Source: Nitrospirota bacterium (lineage in GTDB: Bacteria > Nitrospirota > Nitrospiria > Nitrospirales > Nitrospiraceae). Taken from it: a stretch of DNA of 10,122 nt. The notes beneath the pieces were generated by a model. The model was given only the letters and a program-made list of their open reading frames with translations, did not search any database and was not told the DNA's origin. Positions 1-5,567 of this stretch are shown here, in pieces. The stretch is taken from NCBI GenBank assembly GCA_005877535.1, contig VBOM01000195.1, positions 1 through 10,122 of the forward strand, read 5' to 3'. Made by a program: the position numbers and the translations under genes. Within the stretch, counting starts at the first letter, position 1; each line of letters begins with the position of its first letter.

Positions 1-354
1 AAAGATATGCGGCCGGAGTTTGACGAGCTTAAAGAAGAGATCGTCAGGCTCGGCGGGACGAAAAAGATCCGAGAATTGCTTGCGGCGGAGGAAGACACAA
101 ACCGCCAGGCCTTCATTCAGAATCGGCGGCTCGTGGTCACCACGGCATCGCGAGTGCTGAGCGATCCCCTCTTCAGTCGCGTCCGGTTTGATGTCTTGAT
201 CGCAGATGAGGCGCCGTGGATTGCGGCGGCCCCGTTACTCGGCGCCGCCGGGCTCGTCCGCGAGCGGATCGTGATCAGCGGCAATCGGCGCGACATTGCG
301 GCGGCCGGACTGTGGACCTCATGCGAGGCGCATCCTAGCCAGGGCTATTCATGA
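1..354 (+). CDS. 3' fragment of a P-loop ATPase / SF1 helicase-like protein (partial, probably truncated)
   Basis: The frame is open from the first base, so the 5' end lies outside the window; the first Met is at base 7. Counting from that Met, residues 43-51 (VVTTASRVL) and 61-70 (FDVLIADEAP) look like a hydrophobic strand followed by a Walker B / motif II box of the DEAx type. Residues 86-97 (RERIVISGNRRD) sit where superfamily 1 helicases have motif III. The reading frame then stops 18 residues later with an unrelated-looking tail (HPSQGYS). No helicase motifs IV-VI follow, so the protein is probably cut short rather than naturally ending here. The stop codon lies inside a 12-bp palindrome at 346-357, which may mark the breakpoint. 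The ATPase assignment rests on motif appearance only. A nuclease-associated helicase is one possibility, but the substrate cannot be told. Confidence 0.55.
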   Translation, partial: KDMRPEFDELKEEIVRLGGTKKIRELLAAEEDTNRQAFIQNRRLVVTTASRVLSDPLFSRVRFDVLIADEAPWIAAAPLLGAAGLVRERIVISGNRRDIAAAGLWTSCEAHPSQGYS

Positions 355-357
355 ATA
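346..357. repeat. 12-bp palindrome TATTCATGAATA, copy 1
   Basis: This is a perfect palindrome that contains the stop codon of the truncated ATPase gene. Its core ATTCATGAAT recurs at 468-477, and ATTCATGAA recurs at 3318-3326, so three copies sit around the tRNA-Leu locus in non-coding or broken DNA. The function is unknown. It could be a protein-binding site, a recombination scar or part of a dispersed repeat. Confidence 0.5.
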
Positions 358-507
358 CCTATTACGTCCTCCGATCCTCTTGCCCCACGAGGTTTTCCCG
401 TTCGGCCACCTCGACGGGCTGCACATACGCCAACATCGGCCTTCGATCTCGAACGCCTCGCGACGGCATTCATGAATAATCCGGACCAGATAATGTAGGC
501 CCATTGC
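355..507. other. Intergenic stretch with no recognisable gene
   Basis: Between the truncated ATPase and the tRNA promoter I see no intact gene. One frame is open up to the TGA at 473-475, which also lies within an ATTCATGAAT motif, but its translation resembles nothing I know and it has no convincing start. The region may be decayed coding sequence. The motif copy at 468-477 is the only structured element seen. Confidence 0.4.
468..477. repeat. ATTCATGAAT palindrome, copy 2
   Basis: Ten-base perfect palindrome identical to the core of the copy at 346-357. It lies 31 bp upstream of the -35 box proposed for the tRNA-Leu promoter. Confidence 0.45.
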
Positions 508-537
508 TTGACGGAGGCCTCAATAATTCAGGATAAT
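508..537 (+). promoter_or_regulatory. Probable sigma-70 promoter of tRNA-Leu
   Basis: TTGACG at 508-513 is followed after 18 bp by GATAAT at 532-537. Both boxes are close to the sigma-70 consensus, and the -10 box ends 18 bp before the first base of the tRNA, which fits a short 5' leader. The AT-rich stretch between them (AATAATTCA) is unusual for this GC-rich surrounding. Confidence 0.55.
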
Positions 538-555
538 TCGCTTCCGCCTTGATGT

Positions 556-642
556 GCCGAAGTGGCGAAACTGGAAGACGCACTAGATTCAGGGTCTAGC
601 GCCCGCAAGGGTGTGCGGGTTCAAATCCCGCCTTCGGCACCA
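556..642 (+). tRNA. tRNA-Leu (anticodon CAG), with encoded CCA
   Basis: The acceptor stem pairs 556-562 (GCCGAAG) with 632-638 (CTTCGGC) in seven perfect pairs. Position 639 is the discriminator A and 640-642 is an encoded CCA. The anticodon stem is 583-587 with 595-599, enclosing a 7-base loop with CAG at 590-592, which reads the CUG leucine codon. A long variable arm at 600-614 includes a GCCC/GGGT helix capped by GCAA, as expected for class II tRNAs such as Leu. The T arm is 615-619 with 627-631 around TTCAAAT. At 87 nt with every arm intact it should be functional. Its 3' end (621-639) is duplicated at 3261-3279, which makes it a likely integration site for a mobile element. Confidence 0.95.
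621..639 (+). repeat. Putative attL: 3' end of tRNA-Leu
   Basis: These 19 bases cover the T loop, the 3' T stem, the 3' acceptor strand and the discriminator. They recur in direct orientation at 3261-3279 with one mismatch (C629 versus T3269). Tyrosine recombinases typically use tRNA 3' ends as attB, so that the left junction rebuilds the tRNA. The integrase remnant 100 bp downstream supports this reading. Confidence 0.55.
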
Positions 643-743
643 GAAAAACGCTAAACGCAGCCACCAGAGCTGCGATTCAGCGCTAATGTCTCCAAGAGAG
701 ATTGTGGCACTGTTTCATCGAGCTACACCGTTTTGGAGTCGTT

Positions 744-962
744 ATGGCTACGCTGTTCTTCCCTCGCAAGCGTCAATCCTTCTATCATCCCTCCATCATT
801 CCTTGTCGCCTTCGTCCCTCCTTCAAGGGGCATGTCCGGGTTTAGAGAAGTCTCAAGACAAATGACCGTGACGAGGCTACACTAAAGTCATGGGCATGGG
901 ATCCTCGCGTGCAGAGAGTATTTGTCATCCTTTATTTTGAACGCTACGGTTCCTTGCGTTGA
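744..962 (+). pseudogene. Tyrosine recombinase (phage-type integrase) N-terminal remnant, interrupted by TAG
   Basis: From ATG 744 the translation begins MATLFFPRKRQSFYHPS, continues with PCRLRPSFKGHVRV, meets TAG at 843-845, and resumes in the same frame as RSLKTNDRDEATLKSWAWD and VQRVFVIL until TGA at 960-962. The pattern of an R-x-P-x-x-L-R segment, then W-R-S-L-x-T-x-D-x-x-E-A, then a helix rich in Trp and Ala, is typical of the short N-terminal domain of phage-type integrases (DUF6538-like). The stop falls where that domain usually has Trp, so a TGG to TAG change is plausible. The arm-binding and catalytic domains, including the R-H-R-Y residues, are absent, so it cannot recombine. Lying 100 bp past the tRNA 3' end, it is in the usual place for an island integrase. 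The family is recognised by motif only. Confidence 0.6.
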
Positions 963-1008
963 ACGCCAGGAGCGAACCCATTCCCTTGCCTGAGAGGAGA
1001 GGCGTCAC

Positions 1009-2673
1009 ATGGATAAACAGTTCAACGGTCTTCTGCAAAGAAGTTCGACTATGATCACTTGTTGGTTGCTGCAAGCCTGTATCGTATTGGCAGTGGGAGC
1101 AGGGCTCGTGTCGTGCACGAAAGTGCAGAAAGATCAGGTTATAACCAAGTCAGCGCCGTTCAGTCAGTCGTTGATCCCCTGCCAGCCAGCAGGATTGTCC
1201 TCCACCGCAACGCCGGAATTTTGTGTGAATGTGACGGAAATACAGCTGTTCAGCCATGACACAAAAGCTGATGTCGGTCTGTCGCTCATGAACCGAACTG
1301 GACGCAGGCTCTTCATCACGTTGATCGGGTCCACTTCTCTGACAGACAGCAGCGGAAAAAAGTGGAATTCGGGGGATAGCAAAGGTCTTGGCAGTCCCAA
1401 TAATCCGGTGCCGTTAGACCCAGACGGAGACACGCAGGGAACAGTCTCGTTTTACCAAAATGGACAGGCTCCTGCAGACCTGACCTTCTCGCTGCGTGGA
1501 GAAATTGGGATTATGAAGATGGACTCTCGCGGTCAAGCGGTCCCAGATCAGATTGCACTAAAACGCGGGATCAACCTCTCGGGAATTCGTTTCCAGCAAC
1601 AGCCACCTCAGTCTACTGGCGCTACGGAACAGAACAAGGACACCAAGCTCGCCCAAATGTCTCCTCGGCGCGCTATCCCTACGACGCCCAAGTTATCCGC
1701 TTCGTCGAAGTCGTCCGCACCGGGCACAGTCGTGGGGGCCTCAGGCAGCGGGAAACCGAATAGCCAGAAGCCAGCATCGGCCAACGCAAGTCGTTCACTC
1801 GATCGAAGGTCGAATACAGTCGATTCTCCGGCGGGCGATGCCACGACAAGCAAAAGCGGATCGAAATCAGTCGGGAGCGGAGGATCGGGACCGGACGTGA
1901 TCGGTTTGCGCATCGGCATGGCGCCTGATCAGGCCCGCGAGCTGTTCAAGTCGCATGGTTTCGGATCATCGACCAAATCCTCGAATAGACCCTTTGACAG
2001 TTATGCTGAGAGCTCGAACACACTGGCATTGAATCTTCCCGGACAAGCTCCGCAGTCTGTGCCAAACACGAAGTATGTAGCCCGGATATCCGGTGTAATT
2101 AATGACGCAAAATATCCTGCAACCGAGAGTTCGGGCGGTTTACTTACCGTATTCTTTGGGCCTGTTCCTGGACAGGAGGGAATCGTGTTGCTCAATCGGA
2201 CCGAGTATATTGCGGCCAGCAAGAAGCCGACTTTTGACACCTCCGCGAAGACACTAGTGGAGAAATACGGGACTCCCACCGAGTTGCTACCGGATTCCCC
2301 CGGTATATATCGATGGCGATACGACAGTAATGGAGCACTGCTTAAACCCCTCCCCGCAACTAGTTTCGTCGGCTGCCCCAGACTGAGGCCGGGCGTCATC
2401 GAATTCCAGCCCCTAGAGTCCCCCCTGATGATTCAGGAGTATAAACAGTCGGCCCCCAGATGTGGTGCCATCTTCCTTGAGGTGGTCTTGGGGTTCGAAG
2501 GTTTTACCTATGCTGGGCCTGGGACGCTGATCAAAGACTACACCACTCACATGACGGGACTTGATGCGGCCATACGTGCGTTGGACGCTGCCAAAGCGAT
2601 CGTCAATAAGGCTCAAGCGGAGGCGAGCGCTGCTGCAATCAAGAAGGGACAGCAGCAAAAGCCGGTTCTTTAG
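1009..2673 (+). CDS. Large lipoprotein of unknown function, two globular parts joined by a Ser/Pro/Gly-rich linker
   Basis: The 554-residue protein starts at ATG 1009, preceded by a GAGAGGAGAGG Shine-Dalgarno region at 992-1002. A signal peptide with a hydrophobic stretch at about residues 19-32 ends in the lipobox LVSC (33-36), so Cys36 should be lipidated and the protein held on the outer or inner membrane. Met15 (base 1051) could also start a shorter signal peptide. Residues of about 55-190 look like a beta-rich domain (CVNVTEIQLF, ADVGLSLMN, FITLIGSTSL) of the accessory immunoglobulin-like type. Residues of about 195-293 are a low-complexity linker rich in S, P, G, K and T. From 296 (DVIGLRIGMAPDQARELF) a second domain runs to the end, with Cys456 and Cys485 as possible disulfide partners and an Ala-rich helix at the C-terminus. 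I do not recognise a named family for either domain. It is the only intact gene between the tRNA-Leu and its duplicated end. Confidence 0.8.
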   Translation: MDKQFNGLLQRSSTMITCWLLQACIVLAVGAGLVSCTKVQKDQVITKSAPFSQSLIPCQPAGLSSTATPEFCVNVTEIQLFSHDTKADVGLSLMNRTGRRLFITLIGSTSLTDSSGKKWNSGDSKGLGSPNNPVPLDPDGDTQGTVSFYQNGQAPADLTFSLRGEIGIMKMDSRGQAVPDQIALKRGINLSGIRFQQQPPQSTGATEQNKDTKLAQMSPRRAIPTTPKLSASSKSSAPGTVVGASGSGKPNSQKPASANASRSLDRRSNTVDSPAGDATTSKSGSKSVGSGGSGPDVIGLRIGMAPDQARELFKSHGFGSSTKSSNRPFDSYAESSNTLALNLPGQAPQSVPNTKYVARISGVINDAKYPATESSGGLLTVFFGPVPGQEGIVLLNRTEYIAASKKPTFDTSAKTLVEKYGTPTELLPDSPGIYRWRYDSNGALLKPLPATSFVGCPRLRPGVIEFQPLESPLMIQEYKQSAPRCGAIFLEVVLGFEGFTYAGPGTLIKDYTTHMTGLDAAIRALDAAKAIVNKAQAEASAAAIKKGQQQKPVL

Positions 2674-2763
2674 CCTTTTGCTCTGTGCGGAGAATGAATA
2701 AATAAGGGAGGGTCAAGCAGTGATCGGCCGCCCCGTGGGTATACCACAGCACTGCGCGCCTCA

Positions 2764-3087
2764 AGATGGGCTACGCAAGCGAGGTCAGAGGTGGTCTTCG
2801 TGAAGAGAGTCATCGTCCAGACCTATGGTCACGACAAATACTAGCGCACTCTTGCCGACGCGTTCCTGCCCGATGGCACCAACGTCAATCACGAGTTAGC
2901 CAAAAACTGCTGGTGGTGGTATCGGAAGTATGCGCCGGGGGATTCGGTGCTGGAAGGGTTGGAGCACGAAGTGCGAAAGGCGAAGAAAGGCTTGTGGGCC
3001 GATTCGCATCCAATGCCGCCGTGGGAGAGGCGGAAAAGGAGCAAAATATTGATGGCAGAACTGCCGGAGGAATCCCCTGCGCCTTGA
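2764..3087 (+). pseudogene. Staphylococcal nuclease (thermonuclease)-like pseudogene, 5'-truncated and with an in-frame TAG
   Basis: One frame, read without regard to start codons, gives SEVVFVKRVIVQTYGHDKY, then TAG at 2842-2844, then RTLADAFLPDGTNVNHELAK, then CWWWYRKYAPGDSVLEGLE, KAKKGLWADSHPMPPWERRK and a TGA at 3085-3087. The order HDKYxRTLADxxLPDGxNVNxELVKxGxxWxYRKY, then KKGLWADPxPxPPWxxR, is a clear signature of the SNase-like fold in secreted bacterial nucleases, which cut DNA and RNA with Ca2+. The Arg after the stop matches the second active-site Arg of the family. The N-terminal half, with the first active-site Arg and the acidic Ca2+ ligands, is missing, so the gene is dead even if the stop were read through. 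Family members are usually about 150-200 residues; about 107 codons remain. The gene lies inside the putative tRNA-bounded remnant. Confidence 0.75.
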
Positions 3088-3260
3088 CGGTCTGAGGGGT
3101 CACGCCATACTGATCTTCCATGCGCGCCCTTTCCGTCATAACTCTCCTACCAGATAACTCCATCTCACCTCACTCCTGCTGAGGTCGCAAATCGTTGACC
3201 ATCCCATTGCAAAGCTTGTGAAGTCCGCGTCAACAGTAAAGCCATTCGATTAGCCCCAAA
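3088..3260. other. Non-coding gap between nuclease pseudogene and putative attR
   Basis: I see no gene with a credible start and codon pattern here. A minus-strand frame with an ATG near 3163 is open but runs antisense through the nuclease pseudogene and matches nothing I recognise. No clear terminator hairpin is present. Confidence 0.4.
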
Positions 3261-3279
3261 TCAAATCCTGCCTTCGGCA
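3261..3279 (+). repeat. Putative attR: duplicated tRNA-Leu 3' end
   Basis: Matches tRNA-Leu bases 621-639 at 18 of 19 positions in the same orientation; similarity ends on both sides (A3260 versus T620, and T3280 versus C640). No anticodon or D arm precedes it, so it is not a second tRNA gene. It marks the probable right end of a 2.6-kb element inserted at the tRNA. Confidence 0.55.
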
Positions 3280-3317
3280 TTATTCCTTCCTCCCCTTTTT
3301 GCTCTCTCGCCCGCATT

Positions 3318-3326
3318 ATTCATGAA
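3318..3326. repeat. ATTCATGAA motif, copy 3
   Basis: Nine bases shared with the palindromes at 346-357 and 468-477, here 39 bp beyond the putative attR. The palindrome is incomplete on the right (GAACG instead of GAATA). Confidence 0.35.
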
Positions 3327-3370
3327 CGCTTCTGCCGCGATCTCCGATCCGCTGCTGCGTACTTCGTCGC

Positions 3371-3458
3371 TCGTCGTTCGTGAAGCGTGAAGCGCGGGAC
3401 GGAATCAGAGTGTCTGTGTCGTCACATGCGAGATACGAGATACGCTTCACGAGGAACG
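3371..3458. repeat. Intergenic inverted repeat built from CGTGAAGCGT units
   Basis: CGTGAAGCGT at 3379-3388 is the perfect reverse complement of ACGCTTCACG at 3442-3451, with CGTTC (3375-3379) and GGAAC/GAACG (3453-3458) extending the similarity outward after a short gap. Within it are small direct repeats: GTGAAGCG is followed by GAAGCG, and CGAGATA occurs twice in tandem at about 3429-3442. Such dyads with short tandem echoes are typical of dispersed intergenic repeats. I believe similar sequences are common in Nitrospira genomes, but this is from memory. The 3300-3590 gap holds nothing else recognisable apart from the small palindrome at 3506-3518. Confidence 0.5.
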
Positions 3459-3505
3459 CACTCTCGGCACTTTCGCGACGAGCCGTCATGCATAGTGCGG
3501 GCAGA

Positions 3506-3518
3506 ACTCTTCAAGAGT
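3506..3518. promoter_or_regulatory. Small perfect palindrome ACTCTT-C-AAGAGT upstream of the epimerase gene
   Basis: Six-base half-sites around a single central C, 76 bp upstream of the epimerase start. The spacing would suit an operator, but no promoter boxes can be paired with it confidently. It may be chance. Confidence 0.2.
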
Positions 3519-3594
3519 AGAATCCGTAGATTGGAAGGGGCGGGCATGGGCAAGTGAATTGCTTTGTTCGGCTCCACCGGAGAGCTAGAATTCC

Positions 3595-4512
3595 ATGAGA
3601 ATCGTGGTCAGCGGAGGAACGGGGTTCATCGGTCGGCCCTTATGTGCCTCGCTCTGTCAGGAGGGGCATCAGGTCACCCTCCTCACGAGAAGGAAGGAAG
3701 AGACACAACGATCGTGTGACTCAACCGTCGCGATCGTCGAGTGGAATGGTCGGGAAGCGGGAGCCTGGGAGCACTGTCTCGATGGTGCCGATGCCGTTAT
3801 CAATCTCGCCGGTGCGCCGATTGCCGATGGGCGCTGGACCGATGCCCGCAAGCGACTCCTGACTGAAAGCCGGGTTCTCTCCACTCGTCTGCTGGTCGAA
3901 GCCATGTCCCGCCGATCCCTCAAACCTCGAGCGCTCACTAGCGCCTCCGGTATCGGCTACTACGGGGCCGGCGACGATCGTGTGCTGGATGAGGGTGCCG
4001 CGCGCGGCCAAGGCTTTCTGGCCGAACTCTGTCTTGCGTGGGAAGCGGAGGCGCTTCGGGCAGCAGAGTTTGGTGTGCGAGTCGTCATGTTGCGGACCGG
4101 CATGGTACTCGAACAAGACGGCGGTGCCCTGCCGAAGATGCTGTTGCCGTTCCAGCTCTTCGCGGGCGGCCCCATCATGCCGGGAACTCAGTGGGTATCG
4201 TGGATCCACCGGCGTGATCACATCGGATTGATCCAGTGGGTGCTCACGACGCCGAGTGTCTCTGGCCCTGTCAATGTTGTGGCTCCCGAGGCTGTGACGA
4301 TGAACCGGTTCTGCGAGTTGCTGGGACGAGTTCTCCACCGGCCGTCCTGGCTTCCCGTGCCGGGCTTCGCGTTACACGTGGCACTGGGTGAACTGGGGAC
4401 ACTTATGACCACGGGCCAACGGGTCAATCCGGCGAAGGCGCTCTCCGGGGGGTACGTCTTTCATTACCCGACGCTGGAGCCGGCCTTGCGTGCGATCGTG
4501 GCGAAGGGATAA
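3595..4512 (+). CDS. TIGR01777 / YfcH-family SDR epimerase
   Basis: This 305-residue protein belongs to the atypical/extended short-chain dehydrogenase superfamily. The dinucleotide-binding motif GGTGFIG is at residues 7-13. The family signature NLAGAPIADGRWT spans 70-82. TSASGIGYYG (115-124) carries the active-site-region Ser and Tyr pair, without the usual Tyr-x-x-x-Lys spacing. The GGALPKMLLPFQLFAGGPIM and WVSWIHRRDHI blocks follow, and the C-terminal part has the DUF1731-type ending (VNVVAPEAVTMNRFCELLGR, then GQRVNPAKALSGGYVFHYP). Length and motif order are those of a complete family member. An in-frame TAG at 3586-3588 and a GGAGAG at 3579-3584 fix the start at ATG 3595. A cytosolic NAD(P)-dependent sugar-nucleotide epimerase or reductase is the usual prediction, but the substrate of this family is generally unknown. 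It is probably first in a short transcript with the small ORF and PDZ gene. Confidence 0.9.
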   Translation: MRIVVSGGTGFIGRPLCASLCQEGHQVTLLTRRKEETQRSCDSTVAIVEWNGREAGAWEHCLDGADAVINLAGAPIADGRWTDARKRLLTESRVLSTRLLVEAMSRRSLKPRALTSASGIGYYGAGDDRVLDEGAARGQGFLAELCLAWEAEALRAAEFGVRVVMLRTGMVLEQDGGALPKMLLPFQLFAGGPIMPGTQWVSWIHRRDHIGLIQWVLTTPSVSGPVNVVAPEAVTMNRFCELLGRVLHRPSWLPVPGFALHVALGELGTLMTTGQRVNPAKALSGGYVFHYPTLEPALRAIVAKG

Positions 4513-4525
4513 AAGAGGGAGTGCC

Positions 4526-4642
4526 ATGGCCCCATTGATTGAGTATCGGCATGTGTCCACCAATGCCAACATGATTGCGAAGGTTCTCCTCTTGTCTATG
4601 GCCTGCGCAAAGACTCTAATTCACAAGGAGGGAGTCGAATGA
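4526..4642 (+). CDS. Possible 38-residue small protein translationally coupled to the PDZ gene
   Basis: ATG 4526 is preceded by AAAAGAGGGAG (4511-4521), a good ribosome-binding site with a short spacer. The 38 codons encode a peptide with a hydrophobic middle (MIAKVLLLSMACA, about residues 16-28) and end in TGA at 4640-4642, overlapping the ATG of the PDZ gene as ATGA. The ORF starts 13 bp after the epimerase stop, so it fills the gap between the two genes neatly. This arrangement suggests a leader peptide or small membrane protein whose translation feeds the downstream start. The downstream gene has its own strong AAGGAGGG site inside the last codons of this ORF, so coupling is not required. 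I recognise no family. A chance ORF of this length with a fitting start and stop is possible. Confidence 0.4.
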   Translation: MAPLIEYRHVSTNANMIAKVLLLSMACAKTLIHKEGVE

Positions 4643-5115
4643 ACACGAACAGAAAGAACATGGCAGCGTTTCTCCTTCTTACCGTTATGTGTGCTCTGTC
4701 AGGCGTCACAAGTCAGGTGGTGGCTGCTGAGGGGCAGGACAAGTCAGGGAGTCAGACCCAGCGACCGCACGGGGATGATGCCAATCTACCGAATGGTGTG
4801 ATAGGCGTATCGCTGCGTCTCGGGGCGGAACGTATCGGCGATCCGGCTTCGTTGTACGTGGCCCATGTGCATCCGGAGGGTCCTGCACAGCAAGCAGGCA
4901 TCAAGCATGGAGAGGAAGTGGTCACGGTGAACGGTACGGCACTCACCGGTAAGACCTATGAGCAGGTAATGAAGATGGTGCGCGGGGAAGCGGGCACAGC
5001 GGTGAAGCTGGGCGTGAAGGGAGACGGGGTGGTGCGCGAGATCGTGGTCACCCGTATTGCCAGCCAAAAACTCTTCAAGGGCGAGATGGGATCACATGGG
5101 ATGCCGTCGCGATAA
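4639..5115 (+). CDS. Secreted single-PDZ-domain protein
   Basis: The 158-residue protein has a Sec signal peptide: basic start (NTNRK), hydrophobic core at about 9-20, and a likely cleavage site after VAA at residue 30. It is therefore expected in the periplasm or outside. A polar linker follows, then one PDZ domain from about 53 to 140. This contains GVIGVSL, the segment AHVHPEGPAQQAGIKHGEEV, VTVNGTALTGKTYEQVMKMV and a final strand IVVTRI. The P-A-x-x-A-G-I-x-x-G-D/E pattern is typical of PDZ domains in C-terminal processing and HtrA-type proteases, but no protease domain is present. It may be an adaptor that binds C-termini of envelope proteins. The start is supported by AAGGAGGG at 4625-4632, six bases upstream of the ATG. 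It overlaps the 38-codon ORF by four bases. The partner protein is unknown. Confidence 0.85.
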   Translation: MNTNRKNMAAFLLLTVMCALSGVTSQVVAAEGQDKSGSQTQRPHGDDANLPNGVIGVSLRLGAERIGDPASLYVAHVHPEGPAQQAGIKHGEEVVTVNGTALTGKTYEQVMKMVRGEAGTAVKLGVKGDGVVREIVVTRIASQKLFKGEMGSHGMPSR

Positions 5116-5130
5116 TCACCCGTCTTGAGG

Positions 5131-5300
5131 ATATTAAAAAAGTCCGCGAGCGGCGTTCTCGCTTCGCTCAGAAGCTCAACGTACCGGAGCGTACGCCTTC
5201 GCCTCTTCGCTCGCTACGGCCTTGCCAGGGACAAGGCGCGTCTCGGCGCGCCAGGGATGGGCGGGTGAGAAGTCTGGCCTTTTTGAGCATCCTGCGCGTG
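5131..5300. repeat. Structured intergenic repeat with several hairpins
   Basis: This block starts with a run of six A (5136-5141) and ends in GGCCTTTTTGAGCATCCTGC. It folds into several local stems: GCGAG 5146-5150 with CTCGC 5158-5162; CGTAC 5180-5184 with GTACG 5191-5195; GCCTTG 5219-5224 with CAAGGC 5232-5237. It begins 15 bp after the PDZ stop, so it could also act as a transcription end or mRNA stabiliser, but no classic GC hairpin with a U tail is seen. The look is that of a dispersed intergenic repeat, and I recall similar blocks from Nitrospira; copies elsewhere in the genome are not visible here. Confidence 0.5.
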
Positions 5301-5371
5301 GTTCTCCTGTTGTCCTAGATGTGCCGACCATTGAATTTCCACCGTGCCACAATAGTTTTTCAGCGGCCTGC
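5280..5371 (+). repeat. Pair of 16-base direct repeats TTTTTnAGCnnCCTGC
   Basis: TTTTTGAGCATCCTGC at 5280-5295 and TTTTTCAGCGGCCTGC at 5356-5371 agree at 13 of 16 bases and lie 76 bp apart in the non-coding gap. The second copy carries a short dyad (AGC with GCT). They may be the ends of two neighbouring repeat elements or of one inserted unit. The rest of the gap to 5555 shows no gene I recognise. Confidence 0.4.
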
Positions 5372-5567
5372 TAAACAAGAGTGAGATCGATCGGTTGTCG
5401 CAGCAACAGGCTCACCGGCGTACGGCGGCCCCACACAGGTGGTGGACTGGTATCCCAGATCATGGGGTTGACGCGAACGCGAGGTTGAACCTTCAGCTTT
5501 CGCCCATCGTGGATCACCGGCAAGCCCGAGAGAAATAGTTAGCCCTCGGCACACAACAGGGGACGAG

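Noticed and set aside
611..865. 84-codon plus-strand ORF starting inside the tRNA-Leu
   Set aside because: It begins within the tRNA variable arm and overlaps the integrase remnant in another frame; its translation has no recognisable pattern.
843..2844. Amber (TAG) recoding, suggested by TAG in both the integrase and nuclease remnants
   Set aside because: Both genes also lack essential halves, and TAG is the normal terminator of the lipoprotein and exoprotein genes, so simple pseudogenisation is enough.
2766..3095. 109-codon plus-strand ORF across the nuclease pseudogene
   Set aside because: It is in a different frame from the clear SNase-like translation and reads as an Arg/Gly-rich shadow.
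2885..3163. 92-codon minus-strand ORF with a segment resembling YGVTPQTVK
   Set aside because: Most of it is antisense to the nuclease pseudogene, and the short resemblance to known proteins is too weak.
3261..3279. Second, degraded tRNA-Leu gene
   Set aside because: Similarity stops at the T loop; no anticodon, D arm or 5' acceptor strand precedes it.
3721..4338. 205-codon minus-strand ORF opposite the epimerase
   Set aside because: Shadow of a gene with clear family motifs on the plus strand.
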